This document shows, piece after piece, positions 42,828 through 51,552 of a DNA stretch of 64,000 bases. The stretch is taken from contig CAVUBD010000015.1 in assembly GCA_963739615.1 (NCBI GenBank), forward strand, positions 186,001 through 250,000, in the 5' to 3' direction. Position 1 is the stretch's first letter. Each line of letters starts with the position of its first letter. A program made the translations under genes and the position numbers. The notes under the pieces were generated by a model. That model had not been told where the DNA came from. It saw only the letters and a program-made list of their open reading frames with translations, and made no database searches. The stretch is from Palsa-504 sp963739615. Lineage in GTDB: Bacteria > Actinomycetota > Actinomycetes > Streptosporangiales > Streptosporangiaceae.

Positions 42828-44357
42828 ATGGCCGCCTCCCGCTGGTCCGGCGCCCACGCCGAGGTGCCCGATACCGACAGGCTCAGGCCGACGAAGGTCG
42901 TCGTCCCGTCGGGGCTGGTGACCACCGTGTCCTGACCGGGGACCACGCGCAGCCTCAGGCCGACGTCGTGGTCGACGGTTTCGTCACGGTTACCGGCCAG
43001 CAGGCCGGCCATCAGGTCCAGGAGCAGGTCGCGCGCGGCGGGTGAAATCGCGGCGCCGTGCAGGGAGCCGGTGAGCGCGAGCTCGGCCGCGGCGGCCTGG
43101 CGCTGCTCGGCCTCGCGCCGTGCCTCGGCGGTCAGGCGGAGCCGGTCGGCGGTGGGATCGGGAACCCGCGAACTACGCCCCCGCATCGCGCGGTCGCCGC
43201 GTTCCCGCAGTGAGACAGGGACGTGCACCGGATCGGAGTCCCACCAGGAGGTCGTCGGCCCGATGCGCGGGTCAGGCTCCTCCGGGCCGAGGAGGAGGTG
43301 CCGGGACGGGTAGGCGCCGAACGCAGCCGCATAGAGCCGGTGGGCACCGTCGTCGTCCGCGGCGGCGAACCACCGGGCGAGCCGGAGGAAGTCGGCGCGC
43401 CGGGAAAAACCCGTCCCCGAGGAGTCGAGCAGGCGCTTGGCGTTGGTGATGAGCTGGCTGAGCGCCTGCCCTGCGGCGGCGCGCAGCTGTTCCGGGCCCG
43501 AAGCGCCGTGGGTGTCGTACCAGTAAGCGAGCTCTTCCCAGTCGGCCCGTGTCCTGCCCTGCGCTCGCTCCGACCGGCGTGCCGTCAGGCAAGGTGAGCC
43601 CGGGCAGCGTGGCGAGTGCCTCAAGCAGCGGATCGCCTAGCTTGAGGACCAGGCCGATCCGGTGCGACACCGCCGGGGCGTGCCGGTTGACGTCAGCGGT
43701 GATCAGATCGATGTACACCAGCAGCAGCTCCTTGAACTGCGCGTACTCCTCGCCCCCGAGGTCGTAGCGGCTCAGGATGCCGGCCAGGTAGGCGTAGAAA
43801 TCACGGACGCTGTCGGTGAACAGGCGCTGGTTGCCGAAGACCGTCGTGACCTCGCCAGCCAGGGCGTCCGCGTCGATCTCGTGGCGGTCAAGCAGGGCCA
43901 GGATGCGGTCCAGGGACTGCACGATCTGGCCGAGCAGCTCCCGCGCCACCTCGCGCGCGCCGTCGCTGGCGTGCAGGATGGCGACCGCTTCCCGGTGCAC
44001 GCGCCCGCCGAGCTTGGACACCTGGTAGCGGGACCGGGAACGGAGGTACTCGGCGACCGTGCTCACCTTCGCGTCCCGCAGCGATGGCACGAGATTGCCC
44101 CAGGTGACCAGTTGCCGGCAGCGGGCCTCGGCCAGGTCCCTGTCGAGGGCCAGGTCGCGCTCGGCGAGCTGGGCGGTGACCTCGACGGCGGACAGATCCG
44201 TGAGCAGGGTGGCCGAGAACAGATCCATGATCGCCAGGTAGTCGCCGGACTCGTCGGCGGTCAGGTACCTGAACAGGGCATGCCGAGAGCTATCTGCTGT
44301 CGGCGAGACCGTGTCCGATGACTGCACAGCCGCAAGGCTAGAGGAACGGTCCGACAT
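42824..44357 (-). pseudogene. jetA: Wadjet JetA-like protein (TIGR02677, DUF2397), one frameshift
   Basis: This is the first gene of the operon, ATG 44357. RHALFRYLTADESGDYLAIM, LITWG-like RQLVTWGNLVPSLRDAKVS, then a helical region to LKLGDPLLEALATLPGLTLP are DUF2397 features. Around 43555 one base is off; the other frame continues with TRADWEELAYWYDTHG, LLLGPEEPDPRIGPTTSWWD and a final SLHGAAISPAARDLLLDLM. Joined, the length is about 510 residues, normal for the family. JetA is the kleisin-type subunit that closes the SMC ring. Frameshift or sequence error cannot be told apart from one sequence. Confidence 0.85.
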
Positions 44358-44440
44358 TATGAGGTGCTTCGCGCCGACGCAGTTGCCTGCCGGATAAGCG
44401 CCGACGCCAATTCCCCTATCGAGGCAGGTTACGGGTGCGT

Positions 44441-44530
44441 CTACCCGATGAGCGCGACGGCGCGGGTCGGGCCGCCGTGCGCGCCCTGGAGCTTGAGCGG
44501 GAAGCCAGCGAACGTGAACCTGGTGTCCGC
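44441..44530 (-). pseudogene. Cyclase-family protein, C-terminal stump
   Basis: RFTFAGFPLKLQGAHGGPTR followed by AVALIG and stop TAG 44441 is the usual C-terminus of cyclase/kynurenine-formamidase-like metal hydrolases. Only about 30 codons remain. They are joined out of frame to the regulator remnant on the right. A second cyclase remnant of the same family lies at 46869-47080. Confidence 0.55.
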
Positions 44531-45190
44531 CCTGGCGCGGCCGGCACTGGCACCCGGGCCACCGTGTGGCGGCGGCCGGGCTCCTGCTGCGCCTTCACCG
44601 CCGCGCGCACCCGCCGAGCGGCCGGGGCCGGGGGCGGGCAGTAGCCTTCGGCGGGGGCACTCGCCAGCACGTGGCCGTCGGTGTCCTCCACCGTGACCGA
44701 CGCGCGGAGCGCCGCCGCGAGCGCGCTGACCAATTCCGGCAGCTCGACCTCGTCCAGCACGAGCTGCATCAGCTGGTGGTGCTGCTGCTCGGCCCACTCG
44801 AGCACGGCCCGTCCCCGGCGCAGCTCGTCGTTGGCGAGGGACAGCTCGCGGATGACCTCCTGCTGCTCGGCCCGCAGCCGCGCCGTCTCCAGGGCCATCG
44901 CGGCCTGGCCGCCGAGCAGTTCGATCAGTTCAACCTCAGGCCCGCTGAACGGCCGTGCGGTCACCGAGTAGGCCACGATGACCCCGGCCAGGTCGCCCGA
45001 GCCGTGCAGCGGCGCGGCCAGCAGGGCCTGGTAGCCCTGCGTGGGCGCCAGGTGGCGCAGCCTGCCGTAAGAGGGAGCCTTCCGCACATCCGGGACGACG
45101 ATCGTGCGGTCCTCCCGGTACGCGCGGGCGGCCGGGGTGTCGAGGTCGGGGCCACCGAGGCGGACCCTGGCAAGAGCAGGCGGTCAGGCG
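44531..45190 (-). pseudogene. GAF-domain PucR-type regulator remnant
   Basis: From the stop of the acyl-CoA ligase leftward the frame reads DTPAARAYREDRTIVVPDVR, GYQALLAAPLHGSGDLAGVI, EVELIELLGGQAAMALETAR, a complete GAF-domain C-terminal half. A coiled helix and QQHHQLMQLVLDEVELPELV with VEDTDGHVLASAPAEG, the PucR-type sensor, follow. The start of the GAF domain and the C-terminal helix-turn-helix are missing. It was probably a regulator of the neighbouring catabolic genes. Confidence 0.7.
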
Positions 45191-45191
45191 G

Positions 45192-46859
45192 TCAGGGGCT
45201 CTCCTGCGAGCGGGCGCGCAGTTCGCGGCGCAGCAGCTTGCCGGTCACCGTCTTGGGGATCTCGTCAAGGAACTCGATCTGCCGCGGATACTTGTACGCG
45301 GCCATGCGCCCCTTGGCGAACGCGATCAGGTCTGCCTCGGTGACGCTCTGGCCGGGGCGGAGACTGACGAACGCCTTGACCGTCTCGCCGCGGTAGGGAT
45401 CGGCCACGCCGATGACGGCGGCTTCGCGGACCGCCTCGTGCTCGTAGAGCACGTCCTCGACCTCACGTGGCCAGACCTTGTAGCCGCTGACGTTGATCTG
45501 GTCCTTCTTACGGTCGACGAGGTAGAACCAGCCTTGCTCGTCCATGTAGCCGACATCACCGGTGTGCAGGGAGCCCTCAGGCAACGCCGCCGTGCTCTCC
45601 TTCGGCTTGTTCCAGTATCCCGCGACCACCTGGGGTCCCGTGGTCACCAGTTCGCCGATCTCACCCGGCGGCAGGTCAGCGCCGTCGTCGCCGACGATCC
45701 GGACGACGGTGCTGTACACGGGGACGCCGACCGACAGGGCTCCCGATGCCTCGTCGACCGGCGCCTCGGCGCCGAGCGGTACGGCGTGCGACGGCGAGGT
45801 GGTCTCGGTCAGGCCGTAGATGTTGTGGATGTAATGCCCGAACGCGGACTGGAACGCCTTGACCGTACTCGGCGGGATGGGAGCTCCGCCGGAGTAGACC
45901 TTGGTCAGGCTGCTGAGAGCGTGCCTGTCGACATCGGGCACGTTCATCAAGGCGATGAAGACGGTAATCGAGCCGACGGTGAACGTGGCCTGCTCGGCCT
46001 CGACCGTCCTGATCGTCAGCGCCGGGTCGAGCCGGTACATCAGGACCAGCGGCGCGCCCGTCAGCAAGCAGATCGCGATGTGGCCGACGAGCCCGGTGAT
46101 GTGGAACAGCGGGGCTACCCCGAGCACCACGTCCTGGGATCCGATCCCTATCCAGTCCCGGTAGGTCTGGGCGTTGAACACCACGTTTGCGTGCGTGGTC
46201 ATCGCGCCCTTGGGCGGACCGGTCGTCCCCGAGGTGTAGGTCAGGAACGCCACGTCCTGCGGTCCCAGGGTCACGGCCGGTGCCGTCCGCCCCGCGAACC
46301 GCGCCAGCATCCCGGCCAGATCGAGCGTGCCTTCGGACGAAATGCGCTCGATCCCCGAGAACACCCGTGCATCGTTCCGCGTCTGGTACTCCAGCTCCGA
46401 GGTCGTGATGACCGTCTGCACGTCGGTGCCCCCGACGACCTTGGCTGCGACGTCCCTGCACAGGCCCTCCAGGCTGACGAGCACACGGGCGCCGGAGTCC
46501 TTGAGCAGCAGCTCAAGCTCCTGCTCGCGGTTCATCGGGTTGATCGAGACGGCGATGCCCCCGGCCTTCCAGGTGCCGATCTGGGCGATCACGAACTGCG
46601 GCACGTTCTGCAGGAACAGCGCCACCCGGTCGCCCTGGGCGAAGCCCGTCTCGACCAGGCCGGCCGCGAACGCATCGGTCAGCTCGTCGAGTTCGCGGTA
46701 CGTGATCCGGCCGTCGAAGTAGCGGATCGCGTCCCTATCGGGGTGGCGCTCGACCGTGGCCTTGAACATCGCCACCGCGTTGTCATACTCGACGTCGATT
46801 TCAGCGGGCTGCCCTGGTGCGTACCGCGCCAGCCAGGGCCTGTCGTCGTAGCTGCTCAT
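45192..46859 (-). CDS. Acyl-CoA synthetase (AMP-binding family)
   Basis: A 555-residue ANL-superfamily ligase; ATG 46859 with AGGAG five bases upstream. FLTYTSGTTGPPKGAMTTHA is the phosphate-binding motif, HNIYGLTETTSPSHAVPLG the acyl-site motif, LHTGDVGYMDEQGWFYLVDR the hinge region, and TVTGKLLRRELR the C-terminal catalytic Lys. It activates a carboxylic acid, probably medium- or long-chain, to acyl-CoA via acyl-AMP. It follows a cyclase remnant whose stop lies 9 bp upstream, so both were one operon. The downstream sequence is regulator debris. Confidence 0.92.
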   Translation of the reverse strand: MSSYDDRPWLARYAPGQPAEIDVEYDNAVAMFKATVERHPDRDAIRYFDGRITYRELDELTDAFAAGLVETGFAQGDRVALFLQNVPQFVIAQIGTWKAGGIAVSINPMNREQELELLLKDSGARVLVSLEGLCRDVAAKVVGGTDVQTVITTSELEYQTRNDARVFSGIERISSEGTLDLAGMLARFAGRTAPAVTLGPQDVAFLTYTSGTTGPPKGAMTTHANVVFNAQTYRDWIGIGSQDVVLGVAPLFHITGLVGHIAICLLTGAPLVLMYRLDPALTIRTVEAEQATFTVGSITVFIALMNVPDVDRHALSSLTKVYSGGAPIPPSTVKAFQSAFGHYIHNIYGLTETTSPSHAVPLGAEAPVDEASGALSVGVPVYSTVVRIVGDDGADLPPGEIGELVTTGPQVVAGYWNKPKESTAALPEGSLHTGDVGYMDEQGWFYLVDRKKDQINVSGYKVWPREVEDVLYEHEAVREAAVIGVADPYRGETVKAFVSLRPGQSVTEADLIAFAKGRMAAYKYPRQIEFLDEIPKTVTGKLLRRELRARSQESP

Positions 46860-46868
46860 CGTGGCTCC

Positions 46869-47080
46869 TCAGCGGATCGCGACTGGGTTCACCGGGGCCC
46901 CGGTGCCGCCGACGACCTTGAGCGGGGCCGCGACGTAGCGGAAGCTCCAGCGGCCGTCCCCGGCGCAGGCATCGGCGAGGTCGTCGAGCCAGGCAATCTC
47001 GTTGAGCGCCCCCACTTACCCCAGTTCGACGGAGCATCCGCACCGAGAACCTCACGAATAGCGGGGGCATCAGACACCAT
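46869..47080 (-). pseudogene. Cyclase-family protein with internal deletion
   Basis: ATG 47080 follows GGAAGGAG. MVSDAPAIREVLGADAPSNW and GKWG is the N-terminus of a cyclase-family metal hydrolase. In another frame, directly after, ALNEIAWLDDLADACAGDG, RWSFRYVAAPLKVVGGTG and APVNPVAIR plus a stop is its C-terminus. About 200 central residues with the metal-binding histidines are gone. The two ends of one gene are thus joined. It lies just before the ligase gene. Confidence 0.75.
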
Positions 47081-47293
47081 TGTCTCCTTCCAGCTAAGCA
47101 CGCCAGCTCCCTGTCGGCGCCATCGTCGACTCCCTGACCCGTTTCGGGATTCCTAAACACGTCCGCGGCCATCGCCCAGCTCGCGCCGGAGCGGTTCCGC
47201 TGGTCTCCACCCCAGCAGGTGTGAGGCGTCGCGATCCGGGCAGGGCCACCTCTAGCCGCGATGATGTCGTCGCGCCGCTGGATGGAGGACAAC

Positions 47294-48679
47294 GTGGCGA
47301 TCGCAACGATCAACCCTGCCACCGGGCAGACGGTCAAGACCTTTGACGAGATGAGCGAGGCGGACGTCGAGCGCTGCCTGGCGGCCGCCGCGGCGGCCCA
47401 GGCCAGCTACCGCCTGACCAGCTTTGCTGACCGCACCAGATGGATGCTCCGGGCGGCCGGGATCCTCGACGCCGAGCGAGACCAGATCGCGGCGATGATG
47501 ACCACCGAGATGGGCAAGACGCTGGCCGCCGCCAAGGCCGAGGTGGCCAAGTGCGCCGCCGCCTGCCGCTATTACGCCGAGCACGCGGCCGGGTTCCTGG
47601 CCGACGAGCCCGCCGACGCCAAGGCCGTCGGGGCCCAGATCGCCTACGTCAGGTACCAGCCGCTCGGGCCGGTGCTGGCCATCATGCCGTGGAACTTCCC
47701 GCTCTGGCAGGCCATGCGGTTCGCCGCCCCCGCCCTGATGGCAGGCAACGTCGGGCTGCTGAAGCACGCGTCGAACGTGCCGCAGACGGCCCTGTTCATG
47801 CAGGACCTGTTCGCCAGGGCCGGCTTTCCCGGCGGTACCTTCCAGACCCTGCTGATCGGCGCCAAGCGGATCGAGCCGGTCCTGCGCGACCCCAGGGTGG
47901 TAGCCGCGACCCTCACCGGATCCGAACCTGCCGGACAGGCGGTGGCGGCCATCGCCGGCGCCGAGATCAAGAAGGTCGTGCTCGAGCTGGGCGGCAGCGA
48001 TCCGTTCATCGTGATGCCCTCGGCCGACCTGCCGGCGGCGGCCCAGGTGGGCGCGTTCGCGCGCTGCCTGAACAACGGCCAGTCCTGCATCGCGGCCAAG
48101 CGTTTCATCGTGCACGAGGCTGTCTATGCGGAGTACGAGCGCCTGTTCACCGAGCAGATGGCGGCCAAGGTCGTCGGGGACCCGATGCTGGACAGCACCG
48201 ACGTGGGCCCGCTGGCCTCGGAGCAGCAGCGCGACGACGTCGAGCAGCTGGTCGCCGACGCGGTCGCCAAGGGCGCCAAGGCCCTGTGCGGCGGCGCCGC
48301 GCCAGACCAGCCAGGCTTCTACTACCCGCCGACTGTCCTGGCGGGCATCACCCCGGAGATGCGCATTCACCAGGAGGAGGCGTTCGGCCCGGTGGCTACC
48401 CTCTGCCGGGTGGCCGGCCTCGACGAGGCGATAGAGCTCGCTAACGGCACCTCGTTCGGGCTCGGGGCGAACGCGTGGACCAGCGACGAGGCCGAACGGA
48501 GCCGGTTCATCCGCGACCTGGCGGCCGGGATGGTCTTCATCAACGGCAACGTGACCTCGTATCCGCAGTTGCCCTTCGGCGGCGTGAGGCGGTCCGGTCA
48601 CGGCCGGGAGCTCTCCTACCAAGGGATCCGCGAGTTCTGCAACATAAAGTCGGTGTGGATCGGCGATCCACACCGATAA
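47294..48679 (+). CDS. NAD(P)-dependent aldehyde dehydrogenase, succinate-semialdehyde type
   Basis: GTG 47294 with GGAGG five bases upstream gives 461 residues, the usual length of the short NAD-dependent succinate-semialdehyde dehydrogenases. Key motifs: LGPVLAIMPWNFPLWQAMRF, LTGSEPAGQAVA, KKVVLELGGSDPFIV with the general-base Glu, NNGQSCIAAKRFIV with the catalytic Cys, and the final LPFGGVRRSGHGRELS. It oxidises an aldehyde, perhaps from GABA or fatty-acid breakdown. It is divergent from the ligase operon, with which it may work in carboxylic-acid catabolism. Confidence 0.92.
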   Translation: MAIATINPATGQTVKTFDEMSEADVERCLAAAAAAQASYRLTSFADRTRWMLRAAGILDAERDQIAAMMTTEMGKTLAAAKAEVAKCAAACRYYAEHAAGFLADEPADAKAVGAQIAYVRYQPLGPVLAIMPWNFPLWQAMRFAAPALMAGNVGLLKHASNVPQTALFMQDLFARAGFPGGTFQTLLIGAKRIEPVLRDPRVVAATLTGSEPAGQAVAAIAGAEIKKVVLELGGSDPFIVMPSADLPAAAQVGAFARCLNNGQSCIAAKRFIVHEAVYAEYERLFTEQMAAKVVGDPMLDSTDVGPLASEQQRDDVEQLVADAVAKGAKALCGGAAPDQPGFYYPPTVLAGITPEMRIHQEEAFGPVATLCRVAGLDEAIELANGTSFGLGANAWTSDEAERSRFIRDLAAGMVFINGNVTSYPQLPFGGVRRSGHGRELSYQGIREFCNIKSVWIGDPHR

Positions 48680-48720
48680 CCGCCACGCCGGCCAGCACCG
48701 CCCGGCCAGCACCGCCCGGC

Positions 48721-49500
48721 TTACGCCCGGCCGCGGCGCCAGTGCGGCTTGCGCTTCTCCAGGAACGCCCGCATGCCTTCGCGGGCGTCAGGCAGCTGGC
48801 TGGTCGCCGCCATCACCTCCACGGCGTACGCGTAGGCCTTGGGCTGGTCCAGGTCGATCTGCGCGTAGAGCGCCTGCTTGCCGATGGCCTTGCTGTCGGC
48901 CGATCCCCGGGTGACCCGCTCAAGCAGATCCTGCACGGCCGAGTCGAGTTGCGCCGCGGGCACCACCCGGTTGACCAGCCCCCAGTCCAGCGCGGTTCGT
49001 GCGTCGATGACGTCGCCCGACATCGCCATCTCGGCGGCCCGCTTGCGGCCGACGTTCCTGGCCACGGCCACCATCGGGGTATGGCAGAACCAGCCCCCCT
49101 TGCCGCCAGGCACGGCGAAACCGGCGTCCTCGCTGGCCACGGCCAGATCGGCGCTGGCCACCAGCTGGCACCCGGCCGCCGTCGCAAGCCCGTGCACCCG
49201 GGCCACCACCGGCTGAGGCACCTGCTGCATCAGCGTCATCAGCTCGGTGCAGGTCGTCAGCAACGAGCGCACACCCGTCAGGTCGGCGTCGACGACATCG
49301 GCGAAGTCGTGGCCGGCGCTGAACACCGGCCCGTTACCCGCTAGCACGATGCCCAGCGCATCGCTGTCGCCGAGATCACGGAGCGCGGTGATCAACTCGC
49401 GCATGTGCTCGAGCGACAAGGCGTTGCGGCGCTGCGGCCGGTTCATCGTGACCGTAGCGAACTCGCCGGCCTGCTCCACCAGAATGTGATCGAAACCCAT
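48721..49500 (-). CDS. Enoyl-CoA hydratase/isomerase family protein
   Basis: A 259-residue crotonase; ATG 49500 with AAGGAGAGGGC upstream. ATVTMNRPQRRNALSLEHMR, VLAGNGPVFSAGHDFADVVD with the oxyanion-hole Gly, and ATAAGCQLVASADLAVASED are the family signatures. The position of the usual catalytic Glu is within GFAVPGGKGGWFCHTP, so it may be an isomerase, hydratase or hydrolase variant. It acts on acyl-CoA esters in the cytoplasm, which suits the neighbouring ligase and aldehyde dehydrogenase. The stretch just upstream (about 49515-49585) is CAGCCAG-type microrepeats. Confidence 0.9.
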   Translation of the reverse strand: MGFDHILVEQAGEFATVTMNRPQRRNALSLEHMRELITALRDLGDSDALGIVLAGNGPVFSAGHDFADVVDADLTGVRSLLTTCTELMTLMQQVPQPVVARVHGLATAAGCQLVASADLAVASEDAGFAVPGGKGGWFCHTPMVAVARNVGRKRAAEMAMSGDVIDARTALDWGLVNRVVPAAQLDSAVQDLLERVTRGSADSKAIGKQALYAQIDLDQPKAYAYAVEVMAATSQLPDAREGMRAFLEKRKPHWRRGRA

Positions 49501-49598
49501 GCCCTCTCCTTCCCTGGCCTCCTCCGCCAGCCAACCAGCCAGCGAGCCAGCCAGCAAGCCAGCCAGCCCGCAAACCACCAGCCAGCCGCGAACCGTGG

Positions 49599-50393
49599 CT
49601 AGCCGGGGACCTTCCACTGCCCGGTCTCAGGACCAAAGCCAGAGTCCAGGGTGAACTGGACCACGGTGATCCTGGCGTTCACGGGCACGTCGAACACGAT
49701 GCACCCCAGGCCCGAGTTGCCTGCCGCAATGTGCTCGGCGGCCGGGAACGAGGCGCAATCTGCCACATTAGCCAGGCTGGACTGATGGGACTTCCCGGCG
49801 GAATCCACCACGACGGCGCCGTTCGACGGCGCGTCCGAGTACGCGGCGCTGCCCGTGTCATCGAGGCGGAACCGCACGGCATAGAGCCGGCCGCCCTGGT
49901 CTGCGGTGTCGAACTCGGTGGCGCCCCGCGGATGACTGAAGACCTTTACTACCGTGACCGCCACCTTCTCCCCGGCGCTGTTGCCGGTCAGGACGACAGC
50001 CGACCCGAGCTGCGCCTCGGCCAGCTTGGACACGGCCGGAAACGGCGTCACGCTGACCTGGACGCCCGAGCTGTCCGAACTGTGCGAGCCGATCATGCTG
50101 CCGATGACCGCGACGATGCCGAAGACGACGAAGATTCCCAGCGCGATGAAGCCGCCGCGGACCCGGTGCCGCCTTCTCCTGCGGCGAGGCTGCCACCCAG
50201 GGGGGCTGTAGCCGCCGTAATAGGCAGGCTGGCTTCCGGGCGGCGGTCCGAACGGCTGGCCCCCCACCGGCTGGCCCCCCACCGGCTGGCCCCCCACCGG
50301 CTGGCCCCCCACCGGCTGGCCCTGGTAAGGAGGTCCGGGGAACTGAGGCGGATCCTGCGGGTTGAAGGGGTCCTGCGGTGGCTGCTGGCTCAT
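49599..50393 (-). CDS. Membrane protein with proline-rich repeat tail and DUF4352-type domain
   Basis: ATG 50393 (GGAGGACGTC upstream), 264 residues. The cytoplasmic N-terminus of about 70 residues is rich in Pro, Gln and Gly and holds four G-Q-P-V-G repeats (15-bp units). A basic patch (RRRRRRHRVRGG) precedes a transmembrane segment (FIALGIFVVFGIVAVIGSMI). The outer domain of about 150 residues resembles DUF4352/telomeric Ig-like domains (VKVFSHPRGATEF, GRLYAVRFRLDDTGSAAY, and GCIVFDVPVNARI with QFTLD). Likely an exported Ig-like domain. Single gene, function unknown. Confidence 0.75.
   Translation of the reverse strand: MSQQPPQDPFNPQDPPQFPGPPYQGQPVGGQPVGGQPVGGQPVGGQPFGPPPGSQPAYYGGYSPPGWQPRRRRRRHRVRGGFIALGIFVVFGIVAVIGSMIGSHSSDSSGVQVSVTPFPAVSKLAEAQLGSAVVLTGNSAGEKVAVTVVKVFSHPRGATEFDTADQGGRLYAVRFRLDDTGSAAYSDAPSNGAVVVDSAGKSHQSSLANVADCASFPAAEHIAAGNSGLGCIVFDVPVNARITVVQFTLDSGFGPETGQWKVPG
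50254..50313 (-). repeat. 15-bp tandem repeat x4
   Basis: GGCTGGCCCCCCACC occurs four times perfectly, followed by a partial copy. It codes G-Q-P-V-G in the cytoplasmic tail of the membrane protein. Confidence 0.9.
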
Positions 50394-50514
50394 GACGTCC
50401 TCCCACGGCGCGCAAACGGGTGCGCTCTCCCACTCCATTGACGCGCGGCGGGCAGGCCGGCACACGGTCGCGCATAGCTGACATAGTGCCGTATGCGGGC
50501 CGTGTCTGCCCAGG

Positions 50515-51552
50515 TCACAACGAGATCTTGACCACCGTCATCCCGGTCGCAGAACCCGGCTCGTCCATCGCGGCCAGCGCCTGGCCCAGGTCGTCGAGCC
50601 CGATCACCTGACCGATCACCGAGCCAGGCTGCAGCGCCCCGTCCGCGACCATGGCCATCATGGCCGGGTAGTCGCGGGCGGCCATCCCGTGGGAGCCGTA
50701 GATCTCCAGTTCACGCGCGATGAGCAGGTCCATCGGGAGCGGCGGCGCGGACGCCGGGCCGAGCAGCAGCCCGACCTGGATGTGCCGGCCGCGGCGGCGC
50801 AGGCAGCGGACCGAGGCCGCGGCGACGGGCGGCGAGCCCAGCGCGTCGATCGAGACGTGCGCTCCGCCGCCGGTGATCTCGGCGATGACCGCGGCCGTGT
50901 CCTCACCCAGGCCGACCGTGAACTCCGCGCCGAGGCCGCGGGCCCGCTCCAGGGCCGCGGTGGCAACATCCACGGCCACCACCCGAGCCCCCAGCGCCAC
51001 CCCGATCATCACCGCGGACAGGCCCACTCCGCCACAGCCGTGCACGGCCAGCCACTGCCCGGCCCGGATCCGGCCGTGCGCGGTCACCGCGCGGAAGGCC
51101 GTGGCGAAGCGGCAGCCCAGGCCGGCGGCCGTGACGAAATCCATCGATCCGGGCAGCGTCACCAGATTGACGTCCGCCGCGTGGATCGCCACCAGCTCGG
51201 CGAAGGACCCTGGCCCGGTAAATCCCGGCTGGGTCTGCCGCGGGCACACTTGCGCATCCCCGGCCAGGCAGTACTCACAGCGGCCGCAGCCGCAGGCGAA
51301 CGGCACCGTCACCCGGTCCCCGGTCCGCCACCTGGTCACCTCCGGCCCGGCCTGGGCCACCACCCCGGCGAGCTCATGCCCGCCGATATGCGGCAGCGCG
51401 ACGGGGTCGTGTCCCTTCCAGGCGTGCCAGTCCGACCGGCACACGCCGGTTGCGCCCACCGCGATGACCACCCCGTCGACCGGGCAGGCCGGATCGGCGA
51501 CCTGCGTGAGCTCCGGGGTGAGCCCGTACCCGGCGTAGACGACCGCTCTCAC
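50515..51552 (-). CDS. Zinc-dependent alcohol dehydrogenase (MDR family)
   Basis: A 345-residue medium-chain dehydrogenase starting at GTG 51552, which overlaps the stop of the upstream gene (GTGA). GVCRSDWHAWKGHDPVALPH and IGGHELAGVV carry the catalytic-zinc ligands. CGCGRCEYCLAGDAQVCPRQ holds the four structural-zinc cysteines. LAVHGCGGVGLSAVMIGVAL is the NAD(P)-binding Rossmann motif. Substrate unknown; similar proteins oxidise simple alcohols or polyols. Coupling to a folate enzyme upstream is unusual and may be accidental operon fusion. Confidence 0.92.
   Translation of the reverse strand: MRAVVYAGYGLTPELTQVADPACPVDGVVIAVGATGVCRSDWHAWKGHDPVALPHIGGHELAGVVAQAGPEVTRWRTGDRVTVPFACGCGRCEYCLAGDAQVCPRQTQPGFTGPGSFAELVAIHAADVNLVTLPGSMDFVTAAGLGCRFATAFRAVTAHGRIRAGQWLAVHGCGGVGLSAVMIGVALGARVVAVDVATAALERARGLGAEFTVGLGEDTAAVIAEITGGGAHVSIDALGSPPVAAASVRCLRRRGRHIQVGLLLGPASAPPLPMDLLIARELEIYGSHGMAARDYPAMMAMVADGALQPGSVIGQVIGLDDLGQALAAMDEPGSATGMTVVKISL

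Noticed and set aside
36240..44360. Condensin/MukBEF-type chromosome organiser instead of defence
   Set aside because: The four-gene set with DUF2397, DUF2398 and a Toprim-type fourth protein matches Wadjet; MukBEF has no nuclease subunit.
45438..47156. 570-codon plus-strand frame opposite the acyl-CoA ligase
   Set aside because: Shadow of the ligase gene, with no motif and no ribosome-binding site.
47100..47260. Possible stump of a molybdenum hydroxylase large subunit (GAIVDSLTRFGIPKH)
   Set aside because: Only about 12 residues look familiar, the family ending is not reproduced, and chance similarity cannot be excluded.
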